A stretch of DNA of 64,000 nt, taken from contig NC_092363.1 of assembly GCF_030848805.1 (NCBI RefSeq), forward strand, positions 9,486,886 to 9,550,885. Direction: 5' to 3'. The stretch comes from Temnothorax longispinosus (Eukaryota > Arthropoda > Insecta > Hymenoptera > Formicidae). This document shows positions 45,088-56,354 of this stretch, piece after piece (position 1 is the stretch's first letter; each line of letters starts with the position of its first letter). The notes below the pieces were generated by a model, which was not told where the DNA came from, made no database searches, and saw nothing but the letters and a program-made list of their open reading frames with translations. The translations under genes and the position numbers were made by a program.

Positions 45088-45233
45088 CTTACGTTTACGC
45101 GAGCGTTACTTCTGTAGTAACTTACGATAATTCAATCGTTTACACGGAATAAATTATCGTAAGTTACCACAAAACCCCGTTTACGCGGAGGAATTATCGT
45201 AAGTAACTACAGAAGTAATGCTCGCGTAAACAT
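45088..45233. repeat. Palindromic MITE-like element
   Basis: GTTTACGCGAGCGTTACTTC at the left pairs with GAAGTAATGCTCGCGTAAAC at the right; inner ACTTACGATAATT and AATTATCGTAAGT also pair. About 145 bp. Confidence 0.75.
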
Positions 45234-45235
45234 AA

Positions 45236-47211
45236 TATAACAGCGCGCTGAACCGGCTGAACGCACTATCTGCACTGAGCGTAGAACCCACGTACATACA
45301 TGTACGTATGTTGCATGTCAATCTAACCTTTATACACAGAGAGGTTAGATTGACATGTAGACTGTGCGTGTGTCTTGCGTTTCGCGAACTGCGAATTTTA
45401 TGTAGACCGGGCTTAAAAAAGTCATGGTGCAGTCTCGCTTCACGTGTACTTGGCGTGAGACACTACCGTAGTACCATGTCTTTTGATAATTTCATTTTGG
45501 CTCGTAACAGCTCGCGATAATCGAAACCATCGAGACGCTCGAAACTGGCGATCACTGGCGATACTAGCACCGCTAGTGTCAAAAAAGTGAAAAGGACACG
45601 CTACTAGCGCCGTGGCGAAAATAGCAAACGGAGAACGTGGACGTTTGTTAATTATAAAATTTAACATTTTAGACTTTGCGTTGCAATATCTCCGTTCGTA
45701 GGGCATGTAGCAAAAAAGTAAAAACACTTTTATTACATAATTCAAACCCAAGCTATCGATCAAGCCTACTTAGAACTTGATCTGTTCATTAGTTATCGAG
45801 ATCTCAACATCTCAAGTACTCACAACTCGTCGCGTCGCGTAAATAAGTCACGGTCGGTCTCGCTCTGCACGTACTTGGCGCGAGAAACTACCGTGTCTCT
45901 TGATAATAAAGAGAAGGAATAACGAGTCTGAGACAACGCTTGTAAATAATTGCGCAGCGTTCATGTTTGATGAGATTCGATACGAGCACAACGGTGTGGA
46001 GATTGATCGCAACAGAAACGTTGGAATAACCAGTATCATCAAAAACTACGTATCGCTATCGTATGGCGATTATCAGATCATGCGGAATGCTGGATGGGAC
46101 GTTACATCGAGAATACCGGAAGAATACTTCAACTTTTGCGTACCGCTCAAGATGTTGCTGGGCTTTTGCGAGGATTACAAACGCGTCGTTGTTAACGCTC
46201 GTCACAAATTAATTCTGATACGTGCGCGTAGCGACAACAATTGCATTGTAGAAAATCCGGCGACGGAGCCGGAAATCGAATTGTTTAAAGTACAGTGGCG
46301 AATGCCTCATGTTACGTTAAACGAGGTCAATAAACTGTCCTTGTTACAGGCCTTGGGAAGTGGGCGATATCTTAGTGTCAATTTTCGTTCGTGGGATATG
46401 TAGATGTACGAGTATCCCCTCTTGCAGAGCACGACCAAGCATTCGTGGGCTGTCAAGACTGCGACTCAGCTAGAGAAGCCGCGATACGTTATTTTTGCGC
46501 TGCAGACCGGTCGCAAGAATATCATGTCTCAAAATGTTAGCATATTCGATGACTGTAATTTGACCAATGTCAAGCTTTATCTAAACTCTGAATTTTATCC
46601 GTACGATGACTTGAACCTAGATTTTAGTAAGAATCGATACGGCCTTCTTTTTGATACTTATGCGCGTTTCCGTAAAACTTATTACGGATACAATTACTGT
46701 TATACGCTTTGCAGCGTGTATACATTCCTGACGGAAAGACCTTTTGTTGTCATCGATTGCTCGCGACAAAACGAGTTTGTCAAGGACGCCACCGTGGATG
46801 TGCGAATCAAGAGACACGGTAGTGTCTCGCGCCAAGTACACGCAAAGCGAGACCGCACCGTGACTCTTTTACGCGAACGCACGAGTTGCGAGTACCCGAG
46901 ATTTCGAGATCTCAATAACGAGTGAACGGATCAAGTTTTAAGTAAGCTTGATCGATAGCTTGGGGTCGATTTATATAATGAAAATGTTTTTAGTTTTTCT
47001 CACGTGCCTTACGAGCGAAAATATTACGACGCAAAGTCTGAAATGTTAAATTTTACAATTAAGATACGTCGTCATCGTCGTCGCCATACGGTTGTTTTTG
47101 CATCGATAGATGGCGTTTTAAAGATACCCGAGTGTTTGAAAAGAGACAGCATATACGTACTACGTGTACGTCGTATGCGCTTAGTGCAGACAGTGCGTTC
47201 AGCGCTCTGTT
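45236..47211. mobile_element. Inverted-repeat-flanked unit containing a capsid-like fragment
   Basis: Outer inverted motifs AACAGCGCGCTGAAC (45,238) and GTTCAGCGCTCTGTTA (47,197) and long inner arms (45,645-45,905 against 46,812-47,075) are complementary. The inner arm tip is a 60 bp motif (GTACTTGGCGCGAGA-ACTAC) that borders the coding insert exactly on both sides. A small inverted repeat (GGTTAGATTGACATG, 45,313-45,360) is inserted in the left arm. Maverick/Polinton elements have long TIRs, but the usual AG...CT ends are not established here. Confidence 0.5.
45906..46812 (+). pseudogene. Virus-like capsid-type protein fragment (Maverick/adintovirus-like?)
   Basis: A single reading frame of about 300 codons spans the space between the inverted arms, with one in-frame TAG at 46,401. 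The frame is open into the left arm, so the natural start is lost; the first ATG is at 45,962. Visible blocks are RNAGWDVTSRIPEEYFNFCV, LLGFCEDYKRVVVNARHKLI, VQWRMPHVTLNEVNKL, TTKHSWAVKTATQLEKPRYV and FVVIDCSRQNEFVKDATVDV. From memory of family resemblance this looks like a jelly-roll capsid protein found in endogenous virus-like elements of arthropods. I am not certain, and the C-terminus is replaced by the right arm. It is not a functional gene. Confidence 0.4.
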
Positions 47212-48303
47212 ACAATCAAAAATATATTTCTAGGTTTGCGTAAAAGAGTCCCGGTGCGGTCTCGCTTCGCGTGTACTTGGCGCGAGACACTACTGTGTCT
47301 CTTGATATTTGTATTCAGCAATTTCTAACATTTCCAAAAATAATTAAATGAAATGTGTTCTTCTCACACACAAAAAAGATTAGATTCTAAAAGGATTAAT
47401 TAATATTTAATCTAACTAAGCATATTATAATAAAAATTATAATAGCAAAGTTTTTGGAAATGGTGGACAAACCAGTTTATATTTTTAATATAACATTAAC
47501 ATAATTATTTTTTAAATCACTTTTAACTGCAATAATTAAATTATTTATATTCAACTATTAACGATTTTTAAAATAAGTAATTTATCTAATTGTAAGTAGA
47601 GACTAACTATTAATTTTTAAATAAGTAGTAATTTATTTTTGACAAACTATTAATTATTTTAATAATAAAGAATTTATTTCTAGTATAATTATTAATTTGA
47701 AAAAAAAATTAATTTATTTTCATCTAAATATTAACTTTCACGAACTAGAAATTTTTCTCTGACAAATTACGAATTCTTTAAGTAATCTCTAATTTACTTT
47801 TAACTAAATATTATTAATTTTTATGCAATTAGTAATTTTTTGTAATTTATTCATTCAAAAATTTAATTTATTTTTATTGCTAATTTTGTGAATAATTAAA
47901 TAATAAAAAATAAAAATTCTTTTGCCGATTTCTGCTTAATACTACAAAATCCGTGATATCAGTACAAAATTATTTTTTTCAAAAAAGGTAAAAAAAAAGG
48001 CGCCAAGTACACGCAATGTATTTTGTAAATTCAAAAATCTAACCCAAGTGGTAGTTTACTTTCTCTTTAACAAAATTATTATATCACAAAATTATGTTAC
48101 CTAACTCAACCCAATTAACATGTATTTTAAAAAAAGATGTAAAATCTTTAAATTGCATCAATTGCAAAGAAAATATATATATTGCTTTGAAAAATAATTG
48201 TTGTGCAACTACTTTTAAAAAACAAAATCCAACTAGTACATATCTTTGCGTTCCCATTAAAGAATTTTTCTATTCCAACCCAACAAAAAAGTGTATTAGA
48301 GTG
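47212..48303. other. AT-rich intergenic DNA
   Basis: Contains a fourth copy of the 60 bp GTACTTGGCGCGAGA motif (47,245-47,305) and a remnant GGCGCCAAGTACACGCAA (47,998). The remainder to 48,303 is very AT-rich. The 84-codon frame at 48,094-48,348 has nine Cys codons but runs into 28S rRNA sequence, so it is not supported as a gene. Confidence 0.45.
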
Positions 48304-48346
48304 ATGATTTCTGCCCAGTGCTCTGAATATCAACGTGAAGAAATTT

Positions 48347-48390
<44 letters not shown>
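48304..48390 (+). rRNA. 28S rRNA fragment ending at the R2 site
   Basis: GATTTCTGCCCAGTGCTCTG through AAGCGCGGGTAAACGGCGGG and AGTAACTATGACTCTCTTAA is conserved 28S rRNA. It stops exactly at the R2 retrotransposon cleavage site, CTCTTAA, where GGTAGCC should follow. Isolated fragment, not a working rRNA gene. Confidence 0.9.
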
Positions 48391-49085
48391 CTCAGGGTAA
48401 CGAGTAGGTATCTTGGGCCACCATGTACCGAATACCTATTAAACGATCAGCTGATGCAACACATGGTAGTGAATGACGACACTTCACGACGGCGACTCGT
48501 CACACGTGAGCTAAGGCTCGACACGAGAACTGAGGGCGGCGGGATGCCCCACCCGGAATTCCGGGACCCTGCCGAAAAGGTGTTGGACTCTCAGGGGCTA
48601 TGGCCAGTCGCTCACCGAGTCCCTGCGCCAGTCGCTCGTCACGCGGCTTAACGCCGACTCCCGGCACCGGCCGCCCTATCGGCTCTTCGCCAATCCTCGG
48701 CGCAAGTCGCCCAACTCCTGTGGCATCAACAACGCCGAAGAGAAAACGGCCATTCGAGGTTGGGACGTCGACGCCGGACTCGGGAAGATTCACGCCGAAG
48801 AATCAGAAGAAGTTCTGAGGGAACTCAAACTACGCAGAGAGAGTTTCAGAGCTCGGCTACGCAGACGTCGAAAGTGGATCTACAAGGAGCAGCAGACTGA
48901 GGACTTTCTCATCAGGAAACCGGAGGTCGTTACCAGGTCAACTCAAACGAAGCAACGAGGAGGCCGAGGACGTCGGACGTAGAAGATATAATTTAATGTT
49001 CAGCAAGAAATTAATTTAAATGTTGTAATGAATTAATAAAATAAAAATGTTAAAATAAATAATCACACAACAAAAAGAAAAAAAA
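48391..49085 (+). mobile_element. 5' segment of an rDNA retroelement, family unclear
   Basis: Follows the R2 junction. Frames at 48,600-48,818 (TPVASTTPKRKRPFEVGTST, Ser/Thr/Pro and Arg-rich) and then to a TAG at 48,980 (RELKLRRESFRARLRRRRKW) suggest a basic N-terminal ORF, split by one frameshift. It ends in an A-rich tail at 49,020-49,085. No zinc finger typical of R2 is seen. It may be an ORF1 piece of an R1-type element. Confidence 0.4.
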
Positions 49086-49234
49086 TCAAAATATCTTAGC
49101 GATTATTCAATCGGACGACGTTACGTTCAAACCAGTATCTCAAGATGCGGGTCGGTGGTTAGTATCAGATCAACTGGTACTAAATTTAAATATGAAGATT
49201 TTCGAACTGTAGAGAGAGAGATCATCTCCTTTGT

Positions 49235-50511
49235 GTGAATGCAGATAGTCAAATGACTAATGAACAGATAGAATTTATTCTCAAGCTGTTGACTGCACTA
49301 TCGGCGGTCTTCTCCGCGCTGAGAGGGGAAAATGATACTTCAAAACAACAAGTTGCAAATTCCAGACGAGTTTGTAGGCAAATAGAAAAAAGTGTATTAG
49401 AAAGTTTGGAGGAAATAAAGAAAAACGTATGCTCGACATGCGTAGCCTCGAAACTTACGTATGCTCAGAAAGTCAAAGTTAAATCGCTAACAATTCCTCA
49501 AAGCGCGGTGAAGAGTCCGAGAAATGTGGTCACTGTCTTTCCTGCGGAAGGTGCGTCAGTGACTAGCTGTGATCAGACGAAGGAGAAAGTCATGAGTAGC
49601 CTTAAACCTGTAACAGAAAGGTTAAAAATTAGAAATTTAAGAAAAATAAAAAACAATGGTGTTATTAGAAACTGAGACCAAAGAGGATCTTGAATTAATT
49701 CTTAAAAGTAAAATGTTGGAGGAGGCAGGTCTAATGGCTGATGATCGCATATCGACCGAGAGCAAGCGGGCCGAGGGCAGCCTAACGGCCGATCTATGAC
49801 AATCTATGACGAAATGACTACGCGATATAATCCGGGCGACGGCTTCCGGGTTCTCCTCGCTGTCTCGCAGCGACTTTCGTGCCGCACTTGCACTGTACCA
49901 AATATATCGTTATTAAAGTTTAGTAAAGTTTATTCCGCGAGTGTTTATTTGACAAATGCCTCAACTAACAATACAACAACTGGCCTACCTAATAAGAAGT
50001 TACCCAGAATAATTGTCTATGATGTTCCGAGAGACTTTGATGAAGGCTCGCTTGCCGAGGCTATACACATCCAAAACGCCGAACATATGGAAAAGTCAAA
50101 GTTTGATAAGGAATTCAAGCTGGTTTTTAAGACTGGGGATAAAGGGAAAGATGTGGTAAATTGGGTAGCTGAGGTCGAACCCAGTTAAGAAGACTCCTGG
50201 TTTCCAGGGGTCGCGTCTTTGTCGGCTGGAGATTCTGCAACATACAGGATTATATAAGCCTCACAAGATGCTATAGATGTCAATCTTTTGGCCACGTTGC
50301 TAAGCATTGTAAGGCGTTGTGCGACACTTGCGGGCACTGTGGCGAAGATGGTCATGGCTTCGGAGATTGTCCAAACAGAGACAAGAAAGAGATTTGTGTA
50401 CATTGTAAACGTATTAAGAAGCCGGACGGGCATTCTTCCAGGGCAAAGAGCTGCCCAGTGTACAAAATGGCCTTGGAGCAGCAGATAAATAAAATAAATT
50501 ATGACGAATAA
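49235..50511 (+). pseudogene. R1-type ORF1 (gag-like) with three zinc knuckles
   Basis: Starts MNADSQMTNEQIEFILKLL (49,235), a helical Lys-rich N-terminus, then a frameshift near 49,660 (ETETKEDLELILKSKMLEEA). After an inserted stretch of about 240 bp (49,744-49,985) it resumes at GLPNKKLPRIIVYDVPRDFD, and after another shift ends with the zinc knuckles CYRCQSFGHVAKHC, CGHCGEDGHGFGDC and CVHCKRIKKPDGH. The protein would package element RNA. ORF2 overlaps its end. Confidence 0.8.
49744..49985. mobile_element. Small insertion in ORF1, possible solo LTR
   Basis: Interrupts the conserved ORF1 between EEAGLMAD and GLPNKKLPR. It starts TGATCGC and ends CAACA or nearby, with a TTATTAAAGTTTAG stretch inside. 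No clear duplication was found. Confidence 0.35.
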
Positions 50512-53500
50512 TTACAACCATGACAGAGAGCGAGTCTCGCTTAGGATCGGACAGATAAACACAGCCGGGTCCAAAATTGCAGCTGACGAAGTCAGAAGTC
50601 TAATAACTGAAAAGCATATTGATCTCCTACTTTTGCAAGAGCCGTACTGCTGTGAGCGGAAAATCTGTGGTTTTGCTCTTAAAGCTAAAACTGTGGAGGA
50701 TTGTGGTCGAGTGCCGTGGACCAATATAACAAAAATACAGGCGGGAATTGTTGTCGAAAATGTAGGACTCACGATAACAAAACTAAAACAGTTTTGTAAC
50801 ACGCACTTTACGTGTATACAGGTTAGCACGGTTATTGACGAGGTGTATTTGATAAGCGTTTATTGCCAGTTCTGTGATAGCATTGAACCGTACATCAATC
50901 ATTTCAGTAAGATAATCGTTGCCCTGCGGAGCAAAAAGGTGATTATCGGAATGGATGCAAATGCCAACTCTCCGCTTTGGAATAGCGAATGTTTAGATTC
51001 CAAAGGTGAGGAACTGGAGAATTTTGTTCTGCAGCAGAACTTAGCAATACTTAACGAGGCAAATCAACCTCTTACTTTTCAGAACATTCCCGGCAGTTCT
51101 AATATAAACATTACACTCGCCACTGCGGGATGTGTACAGCGTATTAAAAGTTGGCGAGTCAGAGATGATTGGTTGGCTAGTGGCGACCATAATATGATCA
51201 CGTTTGAACTGGTGATGGGTGCGCCAGCTATAACCTTACAAGAAACGCCTCGGTTTTATATTGCAAAAGCGAATTGGGACATTTTTGACAAAACATTAAA
51301 GGAAAGTGCACGGACCAGGGATCTTGACCTAGAAGGGGACTCAGTGGATGGTGCGGTTCTTGCGCTAGAGAGGAGTATTGTTGATGTGTGTAATGTCGCC
51401 ATGCCAAAAAAGAGATATTATGTCAGGTCTGTTCCTTGGCGGACTGATTCTGCTTCGCAGGGAAATAAATAAAGCTAGGAAAAAGTTTCAAAAATGTAAA
51501 AATGAAACTGTAAAAATCAGGTTTCGGGAGGCATACCAAGAAATCAAAAGAGAATATCAAAATTGGATTTTTAAGGCCAAGCAGGTCAGCTGGAAGGATT
51601 TCGTAATAAAACCCGCAAGAAACAACCCTTGGGGCCTAATATATAAACTACAAACGGATAATATCAAGGTGGAGGAAGCAATTAACACAATTGAACATGG
51701 GAGGTCGTCGACAGTGGGCTGGAGGAGTTCGCGAGAGTTTCTCTTGCAGGCATTAGTTTCCGACGATGATAGCCATACCAATAGTGAATGGCAACAGCAA
51801 ATGAGGCTTTCCGTAATGTCGCCTCCGGCCACTGAAGACGATCCGCCCTTTTCTTACGATGAAATCCTTTCAGCTGCAAGAAAAACAAAAAATCGGAAGG
51901 CTCCAGGGATAGACAACATTGACCCGGAAGTGGCTAAGAGAGCCGTAAAGGTTGTGGGGAATTCCATTACAAATATCTTCAATAAATGTCTTGAACTTGG
52001 TGTGTTTCCCAAAAGATGGAAGCAGGGTGTCGTTCAGGTTCTCCTCAAGGGACAGGATAAGGATCCTCAATCCGTCAAATTATATAGACCCGTCTGTCTT
52101 TTGCCAGTCATAAGTAAGATCCTGGAAAGAGTTATGGTTGAAAGACTAAAAGATATATTTAATCACCAAGAACTTTGCTCTGGAAGGCAGTACGGTTTTA
52201 AAACAGGGAAAAGCACTGAAGATGCTATAGTCAAGTTAAGAGAGTTATCAGAGGAAGCAACAGAAAAGTATGTACTTGCCATTCTGTTTGACATCTCTGG
52301 GGCATTTGATAATGTTTGGTGACTTCTGGTTCTGGACAATCTCAAAAAGCGAAATTGTCCGTGAAATATTTATTTACTGATACAGGACTACCTGTATAAG
52401 AGATACGTCAGAATTGTCGAACGTGCTGGGGAGGTAGGCAAGTCTGTCACAAAGGGGTGCCCGCAGGAGCCAGTACTCGGACCTTACCTTTGGAATCTCA
52501 TATTTGACTATCTGATTAATCTCATTCGTACTTGGGGCTTTGAGCCCATAACATATGCTGACGATTTGATTGTCATAATTAAAAGGCACTCTAGATTGGA
52601 CCTACAGCAAAAAGCACAAGTGTTGTTGATAAGATAGTAGAGTGGTGTCTAAAGCAAAAATTGCAATTCTCGCCGACAAAGACAAAAATGATTTTGGTAA
52701 AGAGATTTTTGGATGTGCGAAGACCTCCTACGATTTAGATGAACGGCCGCAGTCTGAGTTTCTCGGAAAAAATCAGGTACCTAGAAGTCCACTTTGGTCC
52801 GAGACTAAATATAGGGCCCCACGTTTCCTCCGTGTGTTCAAAGAGTAAGAAGTTATTTTATAAGCTAACCCGGGTTGCTAAGGCAAACTGGGGTATCAGA
52901 TATAATGAATTTTTGATTATCTACAAAGGCGTATTTGTTTCAATAGTTACTTACGCCGCTGCGGGATGGGCAGATAAATTAAATGCTCAGCATAAAAGAA
53001 AATTGCTGTCTACGCAACGACAAGCGCTAATTTACATTACTAAGGCTTACAGAACGGTCTCAGATGACGCGTTACCGTTTTAACCGGTTGTCCTCCGATC
53101 GATTTCCTTCTGTCCGAGAAGATAGCAGCTTTTAAACTAAAAAATAGGAGACAAATTAGCTACGGCGATCTAAACTGCAACTGTAGTATGGACATTGATA
53201 TGGAAGATGTGTTTGATAAAATTAAGCAACAAACAGTGTCATTGTGGCAACATAGATGGGATACATCCACAAAGGCTCGGTTGACGTATGAGTTCATGCA
53301 AAGGATATCAGGCAGACTACTTGCTGGTTGGTTCTCTTTTAATTATTACATTGTACAGATGTTGACTGGACATGGAAATTTTAATTCTAAACTGCATCAT
53401 TTCAAGTTGACCAATACATCAGATTGCAAATGTGGCGCTGTCGATACAGTTCAGCATCTGATTTTTACGTGTCCAGATTACGAAGACATCAGAGAGTCAC

Positions 53501-53625
53501 TTCGAGCCCACGTGAGTAAAAACTCGCGTTGGCTCTGTGAGCTAACTGACCTCTTAAGCGAAGATAACTTCAGAACGTTTACAAAATTTTCCGTAGAAGC
53601 ACTTAAAAGAAAGAAAGGATCCTAA
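50501..53625 (+). pseudogene. R1-type ORF2: endonuclease and reverse transcriptase
   Basis: The endonuclease (50,501-51,250) has LRIGQINTAGSKIAADEV, LLLLQEPYC, VIIGMDANANSPLW and SGDHNMITFEL. The reverse transcriptase (from 51,378 in another frame) has RKAPGIDNIDPEVAKRA, LYRPVCLLPVISKILERVMV, QYGFKTGKSTEDAI and FDISGAFDNVW. A TGA near 52,320 replaces Trp. Then come TKGCPQEPVLGPYLWNLIFD, TYADDLIVIIKRH (catalytic YADD), and the C-terminal CGAVDTVQHLIFTCPDY motif (53,430). At least five lesions. The usual CPQGS is CPQEP here. Confidence 0.85.
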
Positions 53626-54178
53626 GAAATTAATCCTCCACAGAAATACATGTGATTTGTAAGTGTATGGAAATGTGTGTGAGTCCGGGTGGATCTTCAC
53701 GGGTACTGTTTCGACAGTATGATTCCACTTGGGCGGTGCTACACCAAACCGACTGTCTTCGATTGCGGCGGTTGGCGGGCGAGAAATTCCCGGCTTGCTG
53801 GGCATCGTAGCCGAGAGCAGTCCTCGTAAGAGACCGAGCACTGCTGACGACCCCACCTTCTTGCGGTCCTCGCTAGAAACGCCGGGCGGCAGGTGCGATT
53901 ACGTTGCGCCTGTCGCTACGGCGGCTAAGAGGGTCATCTCCCCTCGGGACAATCTACCTCGTTTGATGACTCCCGCACGGAACTTGTCCTGCGCGAGAAG
54001 AGAACGAGGGTTTTTCCAAGTCCATTGCGACTAAAGACCAGTGCGCAGCGTTTCTCCTCGTGGTGGTAAAACTGGAGCAGTATTAAATTATTCTGTACCT
54101 TTCATCAGTGGGTAATAGAGTTAGAATCTAGGAACCACAGCGCGCGGAAATTTTCGCCATAGGCGCAACTTTATATTT
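53626..54178 (+). other. R1-like 3' region with a second ORF1-like stretch
   Basis: After ORF2 the frame 53,729-54,034 (GIVAESSPRKRPSTADD, then AKRVISPRDN) resembles the Ser/Pro/Arg stretch at 48,700. It may be a second element's ORF1 start or untranslated sequence read by chance. Confidence 0.35.
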
Positions 54179-54282
54179 CACTGTCCCTATCTATTATCTA
54201 GCGAAACCACTGCCAAGGGAACGGGCTTGGAAAAATTAGCGGGGAAAGAAGACCCTGTTGAGCCTGACTCTAGTCTGGCACA
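54179..54282 (+). rRNA. 28S rRNA fragment beginning at the R1 site
   Basis: CACTGTCCCTATCTATTATC, AGCGAAACCAC, GCCAAGGGAACGGGCTTGG and GAAGACCCTGTTGAGC are 28S rRNA with a few substitutions, ending at CTCTAGTCTGGCAC. The 60 bp that normally lie between the R2 and R1 sites are missing from this locus. Confidence 0.9.
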
Positions 54283-54315
54283 ACCCAAGTGGTAATAGTT
54301 TCTTAATTCTCCTTA

Positions 54316-54742
54316 TGTTTGGAGCTCACGTGTATATAGTTGCTGCGTGTACATATCGCGTGTACAGTCGCTAAGTTGATTGTTTGATGTTCGCGTTACC
54401 TATTGGTTAATAAGTTGCGTTTCGTATCATTAGACAAACATTGTTGAAGCGTTGCCGTCGGCAACCTGAAATTCGCGTTTAGTGACTCGCGCGGAACGTT
54501 GGCGGATCGCGATCGTTAGCATGTCAATATTTCGCGCGACTCACCCGACTCGTGCTGCCCGCCCGCGGGTGGCCCACCCAATTACTGGAGCTATTGGTAC
54601 TCGCTCGCGCCGCAATTTGCAGGTGCGCGAGCCGGAAGAGTGCCGGAGCACTCATCGCTAAGTCGTCAGAGAGAACACACCAGCCTCTAAGACACTCTCA
54701 TTTCGGAGGTGATCGAGTCCACACTCAGATTTTCGGCACCGG
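54316..54742 (+). repeat. BEL 5' LTR, proximal part
   Basis: Matches 60,278-60,580, with an extra segment of about 110 bases (54,366-54,478) absent from the 3' LTR. The similarity ends at ATTTTCGG, where the tandem-repeat region begins. Confidence 0.7.
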
Positions 54743-55650
54743 AGAATACCAGCGGAAACTAATCAATCACATTACAGACCTAATCGCGCGCCCTTCCCTA
54801 CGCGTGATGTCTCTCGCCCGTTCGTCGCATAGGCACGTTTCGCGGCAAAATATTCGTGTAATTGTAGTTTCGTTTGGACGAGGTCGAGTCCCTACACACT
54901 CACCCGTCATCATGCACCGTTGAGTCACCGCACACTCACGGTGTTTCTCACTACCGCCGTCTTGGCGTAGCACCATTGTTCTCCCGCTATCACGGAGGGC
55001 TTCGGGTGTCGCCAAACGGCCGGACCTCATTCGGAGGTCATAGACTCCCGCCGTCTTGGCGTCTCACTATTGTTCCTCCCGCTATCACGGAGGGCTTAGG
55101 GTGTCGCCAAACGGCCGGACCTCATTCGGAGGTCACAACTTGCCACGCGGGATGTCTCTCGTCCGTTCGTCGCATGGGCACGTTCGCGGCGAAGATATTC
55201 CGCGTAATCGTAGCTCGTTTGAACGAGGGCGAGTCCCTACACCCTCGCCCTGTTATTGTGCACCGTCGAGTCATCACACACTCACGGTGTCCGTGGACAC
55301 CGCCGTCTTGGTGTGTCACCACTCGGGTGACGCCGAACGGTAGGACCTCATTACCGCCGTCTTGGCGCGTCACCATTCGGGTGTCGCCAAACGGCCGGAC
55401 GTCACTCGGAGGTCATAACCGTCGAGTCACTACATACTTACGGTATCTTTGGATATCTCCGTCTTGGCGTATCACCATGGTTCCTCCCGCTATCACGGAG
55501 GGCTCCGGGTGTCGCCAAACGGCCGGACCTCACTCGGAGGTCATAAACTACCCCCGTCTTGGCGTAGCACTATCGTTCCTCCCGCTATCACGGAGGGCTT
55601 CGGGTGTCGCCAAACAGCCAGACCTCATTCGGAGGTCGTAAATGAGTGTC
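54743..55650. repeat. Tandem repeat array, unit about 95 bp, with higher-order copies
   Basis: Units contain CCGCCGTCTTGGCG, CCTCCCGCTATCACGGAGGG, GTGTCGCCAAACGGCCGGAC and TCATTCGGAGGTCATA. Full or partial copies start near 54,954, 55,049, 55,309, 55,352, 55,468 and 55,551. A second motif (GATGTCTCTCG-CCGTTCGTCGCAT ... CTCACGGTGT) alternates at 54,805 and 55,152, so a larger unit was duplicated. The long open frame 54,874-55,641 simply reads the repeats. Confidence 0.85.
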
Positions 55651-56312
55651 GCTCACGCGCGCGCCACTATCTCGATTCGTTTGACAAAACCCCTTATCGC
55701 GATCATTCGGGTCGCTTCATTGTCTTGTATCCATTTGTATTAAACCCTCCTATTTTCGTGGATTCTCGGCCGATAGCCGTTAATAGATTGCGCGCACTCG
55801 AGCGCCGATTCAAGTCAAACGTAGAATTTTGTGGAATTTCGTAATAGTTATAATGCATTCACGCGGGATTGTTTCGATGGTGGTCATATGGAGATGGCAA
55901 ACGAGCCCCTCCCTCGGACGATCGCGTCTTTACCACACCGATGGAAGACCTTCGTCGTAATCGCGTTGCTCGGATATCGTCGCGCCCGATCCGCCTAACT
56001 CCATAGATTCATTGTTAGATAGATTTCGTCGTTAGATAAGAATTATAGAATAGTAGCGTATCTCCTAAGATTTACTAGTCGATTCGGGGCCAAGCCGGTG
56101 CCCGCGACCTTGGCCGTGGATCAACTCGAAGCGCATTCGGCGTTATTAGTTATAGTAAAACTCGTACAATCGGAATCCTTTCGCGAAGAGATCGATTGAA
56201 TTAGAAACGGGAAGAGACCACCCAAGCCTCTTCTCAAACTCTTCTTTTCTGGGCCCAACGGGTATTTTCAGGGTGGGCGGCAGGCTTATCTACTCGGGAT
56301 TGACCTTCGAGG
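55651..56312 (+). other. BEL internal leader, non-coding
   Basis: No gag or protease motif is seen in 660 bp. GATAGATTTCGTCGTTAGATAAG-type repeats occur at about 56,015. The similarity to BEL cannot be shown without a related copy. Confidence 0.3.
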
Positions 56313-56329
56313 CCAAACACCCTGTGTTA
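56313..56329. repeat. Target-site duplication of the RTE LINE
   Basis: CCAAACACCCTGTGTTA is repeated at 59,703-59,719, bounding the LINE exactly. Confidence 0.9.
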
Positions 56330-56354
56330 TATATATATAAATCCTTAAACTCCA

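Larger units (their letters stand above)
49086..54178 (+). mobile_element. R1-clade LINE in 28S rDNA context
   Basis: Carries a CCHC-containing ORF1, an endonuclease and a reverse transcriptase with YADD. It ends directly at CACTGTCCCTATCTA of 28S, the known R1 insertion site. The 5' side is rearranged. Multiple stops and frameshifts show it is inactive. Confidence 0.8.

Noticed and set aside
48094..48348. Cys-rich 84-residue ORF considered as a small secreted peptide or toxin-like gene
   Set aside because: No signal peptide, no conserved Cys framework, and its last part is 28S rRNA sequence.
54874..55641. A 255-residue repetitive open frame
   Set aside because: It is a translation of the 95 bp tandem repeat in a phase that happens to lack stops; no independent coding evidence.
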